The notes under the pieces: generated by a model
What the model was told of the DNA's origin: nothing
The model's database searches: none
What the model saw: only the letters and a program-made list of their open reading frames with translations
In this document: piece by piece, positions 24,383-32,442 of the stretch
How the letters are laid out: every line of letters begins with the position of its first letter
How positions within the stretch are numbered: position 1 is the stretch's first letter
Made by a program: the position numbers and the translations under genes
NCBI RefSeq assembly: GCF_003011895.2
Contig: NZ_PXWF02000246.1
Span: 1-42,056, forward strand
Reading direction: 5' to 3'
Source: Massilia glaciei
GTDB taxonomy: Bacteria > Pseudomonadota > Gammaproteobacteria > Burkholderiales > Burkholderiaceae_D
DNA: 42,056 nucleotides

Positions 24383-24826
24383 TCACCGCTGGAACACGAT
24401 GGGGGAGCTGCCGGCGCGCTTGCTCCTGGACGCGACCAGGTCCGCCAGCGTGACCGCATCAAGCACCGCCAGATACGCCGCTGTGGCGCTGCCCAGCACC
24501 CCCTTGAGCGCGCAGGCCGGCGCCAGCTGGCACGAGTTGCTGGCCGGGTCGAAGCACTCGGCCATAAAAAAGTCCGTCTCGCTCGAACGCACCACCTCGC
24601 CGATGTTGATCTCGGCCGGGTCGCGCCCGAGCCGCATGCCGCCGTTGCGGCCCCTCACGGTCTCGATCAAACCAATGCGGCCGAGCTGGTGCACCACCTT
24701 CATCAGGTGGTTCTTCGAGATCGCATGCAGGTCGGCGATGTCCTGGATCGTGGCCAGGCGGTCGCGGTGCATCGCAAGATAGATCAGCGTGCGCAGCGTG
24801 TAGTCGGTGTAGGCGGTCAATCGCAT
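24383..24826 (-). CDS. nsrR: Rrf2-family nitric-oxide-sensing repressor NsrR
   Basis: 147 residues. An Rrf2 winged helix is evident: RLTAYTDYTLRTLIYLAMH, TIQDIADLHAISKNHLMKVV and ETVRGRNGGMRLGRDP. Three cysteines, C91, C99 and C105 (ECF, SNSCQ, PACAL), lie where NsrR binds its Fe-S cluster. NO damages the cluster and relieves repression. The gene is divergent from norZ, and a candidate NsrR operator lies between the two, matching the usual arrangement. The ribosome site is poor, consistent with low expression. The REP array follows its stop. Confidence 0.9.
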   Translation of the reverse strand: MRLTAYTDYTLRTLIYLAMHRDRLATIQDIADLHAISKNHLMKVVHQLGRIGLIETVRGRNGGMRLGRDPAEINIGEVVRSSETDFFMAECFDPASNSCQLAPACALKGVLGSATAAYLAVLDAVTLADLVASRSKRAGSSPIVFQR

Positions 24827-24904
24827 CGGGGCGGCGGGTTCGTGTGGCCAAATGAAGTACCCAGTATACGTCTTTCCCGGCCCGGCGGAGCATCACACCG
24901 CAAA

Positions 24905-24927
24905 AAGATACAAATCATCTACATCTT
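24905..24927. promoter_or_regulatory. candidate NsrR operator 1
   Basis: A 23-bp site with half-sites AAGATACAAAT and ATCTACATCTT around a central C. It matches the known 11-1-11 NsrR pattern, whose outer arms are AAGAT and ATCTT, and lies 89 bp upstream of the norZ start. Confidence 0.75.
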
Positions 24928-24943
24928 CTATTGCAACTTTTTA

Positions 24944-24966
24944 ATGAAGTAAATAGAATGCATCTT
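24944..24966. promoter_or_regulatory. candidate NsrR operator 2 (one strong half)
   Basis: The right half GAATGCATCTT is one base from the NsrR half-site AAATGCATCTT; the left half (ATGAAGTAAAT) is poor. It lies about 50 bp upstream of the norZ start, plausibly near the promoter. Confidence 0.45.
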
Positions 24967-25015
24967 TAACGCGGCGCGATATTGCGCAGCGCCTGACAAC
25001 AAAAAGGAATTCGTT

Positions 25016-27292
25016 ATGCATCACTCCCGCACACTCTGGAGATGGCTCGCGGTGATCTGCGTCCTCTCCTTCGCCGTCCTTGGCTGGGTAGGAACCGAGA
25101 TCTACCTGGCCGCCCCTCCAATCCCCCGCCAGGTCGCCAGCAGCAACGGCGATGTATTGTTCTCCGAGGGCCAGGTGCAGCGCGGCCAGCAAAGCTGGCT
25201 CTCGGCCGGCGGCCAGCAGCTCGGCTCCGTCTGGGGCCACGGCAGCTACCTCGCGCCCGACTGGTCGGCCGACTGGCTGCACCGCGAAGCGCTGGCGCTG
25301 CGCGCGATCTGGTCGCTCAAGCAGTTCGGCAAGCCCTACGAGGAGATCGGCCGCGAGAACCAGGCCGCGCTCGACGCCCGCCTGCGCCACGAGATGCGCG
25401 CCAACACCTACGACGCCGCCACCGGCGCCGTCACGCTCTCGCCCGAACGGGCCCAGGCCGTGCGCGAGGTGACGGCGCACTACACCTCCCTGTTCGGCAC
25501 CGACGGCAGCCTCGACAAACTGCGCGAACAGTACGCGATGCAGCCGGGCAGCCTGGCCAACCCGGACGACCTCAAAGCCCTGCCCGCCTTCTTCTTTTGG
25601 GCGGCCTGGTCGGCCGCCACCGACCGCCCCGGTGAGAGCGACCTGAGCTACACCAGCAACTGGCCGCACGAGCCGCTGGTGGGCAACAAGCCCACCGCCG
25701 GCGCCGGCATCTGGTCGTTCGCCAGCATCATCCTGATGCTCGGCGCGATCGCCGGCATGATCTTCTTCCACGGCCGCGCCAAAGAGGAGGACGACCCCGT
25801 CCCGCCCAAGAACGATCCGCTGTTCGATCTCAAGCCGACCGCCTCGATGCGCGCCACCCGCAAGTACTTCTATGTCGTCATCGCGCTGATCCTGGCGCAG
25901 GTCGGCATGGGCATCGTCACGGCCCACTACGCGGTCGAGGGCGACAGCTTCTTCGGCATCCCGCTGGGCAGCGTCCTGCCGTTCATCGTCAGCCGCACCA
26001 TCCATACCCAGTTCGCGGTGTTGTGGATCGCCACCGCATGGCTGGCCACGGGCCTGTACATCGCGCCGGCCATCTCGGGCAAGGAGCCAAAATACCAGGC
26101 GCTCGGCGTCAATGTGCTGTTCTACGCCCTGCTGTTCATCGTGGCCGGTTCGACCGTCACCGGCTGGCTCGGCACCTTGCAGCACCTGGGCACCGATTTC
26201 AGTTTTTGGATCGGCAACCAGGGTCTCGAATTCACCAGCATGGGCCGGGTGTGGCAGATCCTGCTGTTCGTCGGGCTCTTGATCTGGGTGCTGCTGCTCG
26301 GACGCGGCCTGTGGCCGGCGCTGCGCACGCCGTCGTCCTCCCGCGGCCTGATCGCCATGGTGTTCCTGGCCGCGCTGTGCATCGGCGGCTTCTACGCCAC
26401 CTCGCTCACCTGGGGCAAGAGCACCCACTACGCGATGGTCGAATACTGGCGCTGGTGGCTGGTCCACCTGTGGGTCGAAGGCTTCTTCGAGGTGTTCGCC
26501 ACCGCCGTCATCGCGCTGCTGTTCACCCGCCTCGGCCTGATCGGCGCGGCCACCGCCAACAGCGCCATCATCCTCGAGACCATCGTGTTCCTGTTCGGCG
26601 GCATCCTGGGCACCCTGCACCACCTGTACTTCACCGGCACGCCAACCTTCGTGATCGCGATCGGCGCGATGTTCTCGGCGCTCGAGGTGGTCCCATTGGC
26701 GATGATCGGGGTCGAGGCCTGGCGCAACTACAAGCGCTCGAAGGCGGCGCCCTGGGTGCAGGCCTACAAGTGGCCGATCCTGTGCTTCATCGCGGTCGGT
26801 TTCTGGAACGTGGTCGGCGCGGGCCTGCTCGGCTTTGCGATCAACACCCCGATCGCGCTGTACTACATGCAGGGCCTTAACCTGACCGCCGCCCACGGCC
26901 ACGCCGCGCTGTTTGGCGTGTACGGCATGCTCGGCATCGGCCTGATGCTGTTCTGCCTGCGCGGCCTCACCGAGCGCGCCGCCTGGTCCGACCGCCTGCT
27001 CGCGCCGATGTTCTGGTCGCTCAATATCGGCCTGGCGATGATGGTCTTCATGTCGCTGGTCCCGTCCGGCATCTACCAGGCCTGGGCCAGCGTCACCAAG
27101 GGCACCTGGTACGCCCGTTCGCCGGAGTTCGTCCACTCGCAGGTGATGGAAACCCTGGTCTGGATGCGCGTTCCCGGCGACGTGGTGTTCGCCATCGGCT
27201 GCGCTTGCCTGGCCCTGTTCGCCTGGCGACTGGCCACGGGCGGGCGCGGCAAGACCGTGGTCGTCGGTTCGATGGCGCCGCAGCGTCCCTGA
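25016..27292 (+). CDS. norZ: quinol-dependent nitric oxide reductase NorZ (qNor)
   Basis: 758 residues, start ATG at 25016 with AAGGA upstream. It reduces NO to N2O with electrons from quinol at the inner membrane. The length and the N-terminal extension (periplasmic domain about residues 35-230 between the first helix and the core) mark the single-subunit qNor form rather than NorB/NorC. Core ligands seen: RTIHTQFAVLWIATAWLATG, WLVHLWVEGFFEVFATA (His and the Glu residues of the FeB site), GTLHHLYFTG (paired His), and LTAAHGHAALFGVYGML (heme His). It is divergent from nsrR and followed by a perfect terminator. It serves NO detoxification or denitrification. Confidence 0.96.
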   Translation: MHHSRTLWRWLAVICVLSFAVLGWVGTEIYLAAPPIPRQVASSNGDVLFSEGQVQRGQQSWLSAGGQQLGSVWGHGSYLAPDWSADWLHREALALRAIWSLKQFGKPYEEIGRENQAALDARLRHEMRANTYDAATGAVTLSPERAQAVREVTAHYTSLFGTDGSLDKLREQYAMQPGSLANPDDLKALPAFFFWAAWSAATDRPGESDLSYTSNWPHEPLVGNKPTAGAGIWSFASIILMLGAIAGMIFFHGRAKEEDDPVPPKNDPLFDLKPTASMRATRKYFYVVIALILAQVGMGIVTAHYAVEGDSFFGIPLGSVLPFIVSRTIHTQFAVLWIATAWLATGLYIAPAISGKEPKYQALGVNVLFYALLFIVAGSTVTGWLGTLQHLGTDFSFWIGNQGLEFTSMGRVWQILLFVGLLIWVLLLGRGLWPALRTPSSSRGLIAMVFLAALCIGGFYATSLTWGKSTHYAMVEYWRWWLVHLWVEGFFEVFATAVIALLFTRLGLIGAATANSAIILETIVFLFGGILGTLHHLYFTGTPTFVIAIGAMFSALEVVPLAMIGVEAWRNYKRSKAAPWVQAYKWPILCFIAVGFWNVVGAGLLGFAINTPIALYYMQGLNLTAAHGHAALFGVYGMLGIGLMLFCLRGLTERAAWSDRLLAPMFWSLNIGLAMMVFMSLVPSGIYQAWASVTKGTWYARSPEFVHSQVMETLVWMRVPGDVVFAIGCACLALFAWRLATGGRGKTVVVGSMAPQRP

Positions 27293-27301
27293 TCCCAACC
27301 G

Positions 27302-27331
27302 GCGGGCCGCCTGTGGGCGGCCCGCTTTTTT
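27302..27331 (+). terminator. intrinsic terminator after norZ
   Basis: Perfect ten-base stem GCGGGCCGCC / GGCGGCCCGC with a TGTG loop, followed by T6. It lies 10 bp after the norZ stop and only about 20 bp before the DUF2249 start. Confidence 0.9.
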
Positions 27332-27351
27332 CAATTTGATGGAGAACCAAC

Positions 27352-27609
27352 ATGGCACACGATTGTTCAAGCGGCAGCGCCGCCATCCTGCATCCGTTCG
27401 ACGCGCGCGGCGTCGCCAAGCGCTTCCGCCACGCCGCCATTTTCGGCGCGCTCAAGGCGCTCAACCCGGGCGAGACCATGCGCTTTTGTAACGACCATGA
27501 TCCGCTTCCCCTGCTCGAGCAAATCGAGCAGGTGTTCGGGCAGCGCGTGACGGTGCGCTACGTGGCCAGGTCGCCCGGCGAAATCGTCATCGATTTTTCG
27601 ATCACCTGA
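27352..27609 (+). CDS. DUF2249 domain protein
   Basis: 85 residues with GGAGAA before the ATG. It matches the DUF2249 pattern: FDARGVAKRFRHAAIFGALKAL, LNPGETMRFCNDHDPLPLLEQIEQ and VTVRYVARSPGEIVIDF. Small cytoplasmic proteins of this family are recurrent neighbours of NO- and denitrification-related genes; their reaction is not established. It lies directly behind the norZ terminator with no room for an ordinary promoter. It may therefore be expressed by read-through from norZ. A second DUF2249 gene occurs at 35469. Confidence 0.88.
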   Translation: MAHDCSSGSAAILHPFDARGVAKRFRHAAIFGALKALNPGETMRFCNDHDPLPLLEQIEQVFGQRVTVRYVARSPGEIVIDFSIT

Positions 27610-27662
27610 CCGGCAGGACGGCGCCGCGCCGCCGACGCGCGGGCGCCCGCCGCCCGCCAAAC

Positions 27663-27676
27663 CCAATCTGGATCAA
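27663..27676. promoter_or_regulatory. weak FNR/DNR-type half-site upstream of nrdD
   Basis: CCAATCTGGATCAA has one perfect half-site (ATCAA, or TTGAT on the other strand) but a poor partner. It lies about 100 bp upstream of the nrdD start. Low confidence, reported because the neighbouring genes are anaerobic. Confidence 0.3.
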
Positions 27677-27769
27677 GCAAATCGACATCGGCCGCATTTC
27701 GCGTTGACCCAACTAGATATAGTATTTAATCTATCCCCGTCACTACATATTGTGGTCAACGGAGAATCC

Positions 27770-29779
27770 ATGAACCAAAATCCCACCCAACTTCCCGCCC
27801 GCATCGTCAAACGCGATGGCCGCGTCGTCCCCTTCGAGTTGGCCCGCATCGAGTCGGCCATCCGCCGCGCGGGGCAAGCCAGCGCCGAACTGCATACCGG
27901 CCAGGCCACCAGCCTGGCCCTGGAGGCCGCCACGCACTACCTCGCGCCGGCCGCTGTCCCCACCGTCGAACAGGTCCAGGACGCGGTCGAGGCGGCGCTG
28001 TTCGCGGCGGGCCGGCGCGCCACCCTGCGCGCTTTCGTGGTCTACCGCGAACAGCACCACAGCCTGCGGCGCGACCGCAAGAGCCTCGTCGATGTCGAAG
28101 CCTCGATGAACGAATACCTCGAGCAGCGCGACTGGCGCGTCAACGCCAACGCCAACCAGGGTTATTCGCTCGGCGGATTGATCCTGAACGTGTCGGGCAA
28201 AGTCATCGCCAACTACTGGCTCGACCACGTGTACCCGCCCGAGGTGGGCGCGGCGCACCGCTGCGCCGACCTGCACATCCACGACCTCGACATGCTGGCC
28301 GGTTACTGCGCGGGCTGGTCGCTGCGCATGCTGCTGGCCGAGGGCCTCAACGGCGTGCCCGGCAAGATCGAATCGGGCCCGCCCAAGCACATGTCGAGCG
28401 CGATCGGCCAGATCGTCAACTTCCTCGGCACCTTGCAGAACGAATGGGCCGGGGCCCAGGCTTTCAGCTCGTTTGACACCTACATGGCGCCCTATGTGCG
28501 CAACGACGCGCTCACCTACGAGGAGGTCAAGCAGTACATCCAGGAGCTGATCTACAACCTCAATGTGCCGTCGCGCTGGGGCACCCAGACCCCGTTCACC
28601 AACCTGACCTTCGACTGGGTCTGCCCCGAGGACCTGCGCGAACAGACGCCCGTGATCGCCGGCGTGGAGATGCCCTTCGCCTACGGCGAGCTGCAGCGCG
28701 AGATGGACATGATCAACCGCGCCTACATCGAGATCATGATGACGGGCGACGCCAAGGGCCGCGTGTTCACCTTCCCGATCCCGACCTACAACATCACCGA
28801 GGACTTCGCGTGGCACAGCCCGAACGCCGAGCTGCTGTTCGAGATGACGGCGCGCTACGGGCTGCCCTACTTCCAGAACTTCCTCAATTCCGAACTCAAG
28901 CCGAACATGATCCGCTCGATGTGCTGCCGGCTGCAGCTGGACCTGCGCGAGCTGCTCAAACGCGGCAACGGCCTGTTCGGCTCGGCCGAGCAAACCGGCT
29001 CGCTCGGCGTGGTCACGGTCAACTGCGCCCGCCTAGGCTACCTGCACGCCGACGACGAGGAGGGCCTGTTCGAGGCGCTCGACCGCCTGCTCGAACTGGG
29101 CCGCGACAGCCTCGAGATCAAGCGCAAGGTCATCCAGCGCCACATGGACAACGGCCTGTTCCCGTACACCAAACGCTACCTGGGCACCCTGCGCAACCAC
29201 TTCTCGACGCTGGGCGTGAACGGCGTCAACGAGATGATCCGCAACTTCACCTGGGGCGAACAGGACATCACCAGCGACTGGGGCCACGCGTTCGCGCTGC
29301 GCCTGCTCGACCATGTGCGCGCGCGCATGCTCGAATTCCAGGACCAGACGGGCCACATGTACAACCTCGAGGCCACGCCGGCCGAAGGCACCACCTACCG
29401 CTTCGCAAAGGAGGACCGCAAGCGCCATCCGGACATCCTGCAGGCGGGCACGCGCGAGATGCCCTACTACACCAACTCGTCGCAACTGCCGGTCGGCTTC
29501 ACCGACGACCCGTTCGAGGCGCTCGAGCGGCAGGACGCGCTGCAGCGCAAGTACACGGGCGGCACCGTGCTGCACCTGTACATGAACGAGCCGCTCTCGA
29601 GCGCCAACGCCTGCCGCGATCTGGTGCGCCGCGCGCTGGGCCGCTTCGGGCTGCCGTACATCACCGTCACGCCGAGCTTTTCGATCTGCCCGAAACATGG
29701 CTACCTTGGCGGCAGCCACCCTTTCTGTCCCAAGTGCGATGCCGAACTGATCGCACGCAAACAACGCGAACCCGCGTAA
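27770..29779 (+). CDS. nrdD: anaerobic ribonucleoside-triphosphate reductase NrdD lacking the glycyl-radical tail
   Basis: 669 residues; start ATG 27770 with GGAGAA upstream, not the upstream in-frame 27704. Class III ribonucleotide reductase, reducing NTPs to dNTPs without oxygen. Residues 1 to about 100 are an ATP-cone (IVKRDGRVVPFELARIESAI). The catalytic barrel follows, with SMCCRLQLD (C385/C386) as a candidate thiyl site and GSLGVVTVNCARLGY. Near the end is the zinc knuckle ICPKHGYLGG...FCPKC (about C640, H643, C653, C656). The protein stops 13 residues later (DAELIARKQREPA). The glycyl-radical segment that normally follows in the same chain is instead encoded by the next gene, 25 bp downstream. 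Confidence 0.95.
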   Translation: MNQNPTQLPARIVKRDGRVVPFELARIESAIRRAGQASAELHTGQATSLALEAATHYLAPAAVPTVEQVQDAVEAALFAAGRRATLRAFVVYREQHHSLRRDRKSLVDVEASMNEYLEQRDWRVNANANQGYSLGGLILNVSGKVIANYWLDHVYPPEVGAAHRCADLHIHDLDMLAGYCAGWSLRMLLAEGLNGVPGKIESGPPKHMSSAIGQIVNFLGTLQNEWAGAQAFSSFDTYMAPYVRNDALTYEEVKQYIQELIYNLNVPSRWGTQTPFTNLTFDWVCPEDLREQTPVIAGVEMPFAYGELQREMDMINRAYIEIMMTGDAKGRVFTFPIPTYNITEDFAWHSPNAELLFEMTARYGLPYFQNFLNSELKPNMIRSMCCRLQLDLRELLKRGNGLFGSAEQTGSLGVVTVNCARLGYLHADDEEGLFEALDRLLELGRDSLEIKRKVIQRHMDNGLFPYTKRYLGTLRNHFSTLGVNGVNEMIRNFTWGEQDITSDWGHAFALRLLDHVRARMLEFQDQTGHMYNLEATPAEGTTYRFAKEDRKRHPDILQAGTREMPYYTNSSQLPVGFTDDPFEALERQDALQRKYTGGTVLHLYMNEPLSSANACRDLVRRALGRFGLPYITVTPSFSICPKHGYLGGSHPFCPKCDAELIARKQREPA

Positions 29780-29804
29780 CCACCCACCACCCCAGGAGAT
29801 TGTC

Positions 29805-30005
29805 ATGGCTGAAATGAACCAACCCACCTACATCGCACCGAAAACCGTCACGCTGCACGACGACGAACGCCAGCGCTGCGAAATCTGGACCCGCGTGATG
29901 GGCTACCACCGCCCGGTCTCGTCCTTCAACACCGGAAAAAAGGGCGAATTCCACGAACGCACCTGCTTCACCGAGACCAGCCTGGCCGCGGGCGTTCTGG
30001 CGTGA
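29805..30005 (+). CDS. free-standing glycyl-radical domain of the class III ribonucleotide reductase
   Basis: 66 residues with a strong ribosome site (CAGGAGATTGTC) before ATG 29805. The body ERQRCEIWTRVMGYHRPVSS with G33 in RVMGY is the glycyl-radical loop of NrdD, followed by FNTGKKGEFHERTCF, which is the usual end of NrdD. It starts where the NrdD chain would be expected to continue. The good ribosome site, the stop and spacer after nrdD and the GTGA overlap with nrdG indicate a genuine separate gene, not a sequencing frameshift. It would dock on NrdD and be activated by NrdG, in the manner of the GrcA spare part of pyruvate formate-lyase. That comparison is inference. Confidence 0.85.
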   Translation: MAEMNQPTYIAPKTVTLHDDERQRCEIWTRVMGYHRPVSSFNTGKKGEFHERTCFTETSLAAGVLA

Positions 30006-30703
30006 ACGCCGGCGCGTTGCGGGTGGGCGGGCTGGTCCCGTTCAGCGCGACCGACTACCCCGGCAAGTTCGCCGCCGTGGTGTTCGTGCAGGGCTGCCCG
30101 TGGCGCTGCGGCTACTGCCACAACCCCCACCTGCAGCCGCGCAAGCGCGGCGCGCTGGTGTGGGGCGACGTGGCGGAGCTGCTGCGGCGGCGCGCCGGGC
30201 TGCTCGATGGCGTGGTGTTTTCGGGCGGCGAGCCGACCATCGACCCTGCCCTGCCCGACGCGATCGCGGCGGCGCGCGAGATGGGACTGGCGGTCGGCCT
30301 GCATACCGCCTGCATCTATCCGCGCCGCCTGGAGGCGGTGCTGCCGATGCTCGACTGGGTCGGCTTCGACATCAAGACCTCGTTCGGGTCGTACCCGGGC
30401 ATCACCGGCGTGGCCGGCAGCGGCGAGCCCGCGCGCGCCTGCATGGAGGCCATCCTCGCCAGCGGCGTCGCGCACGAATGCCGCACCACCTTGCACCCGG
30501 TGCTGCACGACGAGGCCGAGGTCGAGGCGCTGGCCGAGATGCTGGCTGGTGCCGGGGTGCGCAACTACGCCTTGCAAAGCTTTAGGACCCAAGGCTGCGC
30601 CAACCCGGCGCTGGTCGCCAGCGGCGCCACCCCCTGCATGGGCGCGGACGCATTGGCGCGCATCGCCGCGCGCTTCGAGCAGTTTACGTTTCGGACGGCT
30701 TAG
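30002..30703 (+). CDS. nrdG: anaerobic ribonucleotide reductase activating protein NrdG
   Basis: 233 residues, GTG start at 30002 overlapping the previous stop as GTGA, so translation is probably coupled. A radical SAM enzyme that abstracts a hydrogen from the glycine of the class III reductase. The cluster motif is C32-x3-C36-x2-C39 (GCPWRCGYCHNPHLQ). The GGEPT motif (VFSGGEPTIDP) and WVGFDIKTSFG follow. The N-terminus GLVPFSATDYPGKFAAVVF is typical of this subgroup. Its end overlaps the convergent ipdC gene by 20 bp. Confidence 0.95.
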   Translation: MNAGALRVGGLVPFSATDYPGKFAAVVFVQGCPWRCGYCHNPHLQPRKRGALVWGDVAELLRRRAGLLDGVVFSGGEPTIDPALPDAIAAAREMGLAVGLHTACIYPRRLEAVLPMLDWVGFDIKTSFGSYPGITGVAGSGEPARACMEAILASGVAHECRTTLHPVLHDEAEVEALAEMLAGAGVRNYALQSFRTQGCANPALVASGATPCMGADALARIAARFEQFTFRTA

Positions 30704-32333
30704 CGGGCGCCGCGTGCTGCAGGCGGCGCACGCCCTGCACGAAGCGCGTCAACGTGGTTGACTGCACCCCGCGCGGGATCATCGCCTCGATCAACTGGAA
30801 CTTGCCGCGCGTGGCCAGCGCTTGTGTCAGCGCCTGTTGCAGCTCGCGCCGGGTCTGCACCCGGTAGCCCTGCCCGCCCAGCGAGGCGGCCATGTCGGCG
30901 AAATGCCAATCGCTCAGATCGGTGAACGCCGCCTGCGGGGCGAACGCGCGCAGCATCTCCCAGCTACAGTTATTGAATACGATGACGATCGGGTCCCAGC
31001 CATAGCGCTGGCAGTTGCCCAACTCCCAGCCGGTCATCTGGAAGGCGCCGTCGCCGACCAATATCAGCGGCCGTTCGCCGCCGCCGGCCTGAAGGCCAAT
31101 CCCTGCCGGCACGCCGTAGCCCATGGTCGCGTAGTAGCCGGGCGCCAGCAGCGCCGTGTTTTCCATGCCTAACGCGGTGAACAGGCAGTCGCCGATGTCG
31201 GCCGCGATCGGCATGCGCCCGTGCTCAAACATGGCGTCGTTGACGGCGCGCGCGATGTCGTCCGGGCCGATCGGTGCGCCGTCGGCCTCGAGGCCGCGCA
31301 CGCACGGCGGCGCCGGCTCCGGGGCGACAGGTTCGGCCGGCAGGGGGCCGGCGCGAACGATCAAGGCGTCGACCAGCGCCTCGATGCCGATGCGCGGATA
31401 GACGTGGTGCGCGATGGCGACCTCGCCGTCGAGCGCGAGGATCGCGCCGCGCATGTCGATCGCCGTTTCCGACACGCCGAAATTGGTGTCCGAGATGATC
31501 ACCCCGAGCATCAGCAGCGCGTCCGAGCCCTCGACCGCGCGCGTGATCGCGGCCGGGCCGGCAACGCCGAGGTAGGTGCCGAGCAGGGAGGCGTCGCAGC
31601 CGGCCATCAGGCCGCTGCCCATGAAGGTGGTCGCCACGGGCATATTGAGCAGGCGCGCCAATTGCGCGACCTTGGCCTCAATGCCGAAGCGGCGGATCTC
31701 GACGCCGACCAGCAACACCGGCGCGCGCGCCGCCCGCAGCCGCGCCAGCACTTCGCCTACGCAGGCCTCGAGCGCGTCCGGATCGGTGTGCGCCGCGGCG
31801 CATGTGGTGGCCGGCCCGCACGGCGCGTCGACCATGTCGCGCGGCAGCTCGATGTAGACCGGGCGCGAGTGGGTCAGGCAGCTGCGCAGCACGCGCGCGA
31901 TGTCGGCCGGCGCGCGCGCGGCGTCGTCCAGGACCACCTGGTCGCAGGTGATCTCGCGGAAGATCGCGAGCTGCGAGTCGAGCGTCCTGGCCTGGTGGTG
32001 CAGCAGGAAGCCGCTTTGCCGTTCGCCGGCGCCGGGCGCGCCCGAGATCACCACCAGCGGCACCTTCTCGGCATACGACGAGGCCACCGCGTTGACCATG
32101 TTGAGGGCGCCGGCGCCGTAGGTGACCGCGGCCACGCCCAGGCGGGTGTGGTAGCGCGCGGACGCGTCGGCGGCAAAGCCAACCGCCGGCTCGTGGCTGA
32201 GGGTGTACAGCGGCAGGACGCCGGCGTCCACCACCTGCTGGAAAAAGGCGAGCACAAAGTCGCCGGGAATGCCGAAGATCTCGCGCGCCCCATGTTGATG
32301 GAGGGCGTCGAGCAGGGTACGGGACAGGTTCAT
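30684..32333 (-). CDS. ipdC: indolepyruvate/phenylpyruvate decarboxylase (TPP enzyme)
   Basis: 549 residues. Thiamine-diphosphate decarboxylase of 2-keto acids. The N-terminal pyrimidine-binding domain has GIPGDFVLAFFQ and the catalytic Glu E48 in TLSHEPAVGFAADA. The middle domain follows, then the cofactor motif GDGAFQMTGWELGNC ... FNNCSWE. Long stretches (YGAGALNMVNAVASSYAEK, SGLMAG-region, APGYYATMGYGVPAGIG) closely recall the Azospirillum brasilense IpdC/PPDC as I remember it, more than pyruvate decarboxylases. It would convert indole-3-pyruvate or phenylpyruvate to the aldehyde, a step towards auxin or phenylacetate. It is cytoplasmic, stands alone and faces nrdG convergently. The exact substrate is not certain. 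Confidence 0.82.
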   Translation of the reverse strand: MNLSRTLLDALHQHGAREIFGIPGDFVLAFFQQVVDAGVLPLYTLSHEPAVGFAADASARYHTRLGVAAVTYGAGALNMVNAVASSYAEKVPLVVISGAPGAGERQSGFLLHHQARTLDSQLAIFREITCDQVVLDDAARAPADIARVLRSCLTHSRPVYIELPRDMVDAPCGPATTCAAAHTDPDALEACVGEVLARLRAARAPVLLVGVEIRRFGIEAKVAQLARLLNMPVATTFMGSGLMAGCDASLLGTYLGVAGPAAITRAVEGSDALLMLGVIISDTNFGVSETAIDMRGAILALDGEVAIAHHVYPRIGIEALVDALIVRAGPLPAEPVAPEPAPPCVRGLEADGAPIGPDDIARAVNDAMFEHGRMPIAADIGDCLFTALGMENTALLAPGYYATMGYGVPAGIGLQAGGGERPLILVGDGAFQMTGWELGNCQRYGWDPIVIVFNNCSWEMLRAFAPQAAFTDLSDWHFADMAASLGGQGYRVQTRRELQQALTQALATRGKFQLIEAMIPRGVQSTTLTRFVQGVRRLQHAAPAKPSET

Positions 32334-32442
32334 GATGGCTGGGGTATCTGGAATGGTTGAAGTTGAAACAGTAACCGCGCGCGCGCCGGAAAAGGAACCA
32401 GGCGGGCACGGCGCAATGATTAGCCGGGCGCCTGCAAAGTGA

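Noticed and set aside
24941-27370. An 809-codon frame on the minus strand opposite norZ
   Set aside because: Antisense to a full-length qNor with all metal ligands; the translation is low-complexity and lacks any domain.
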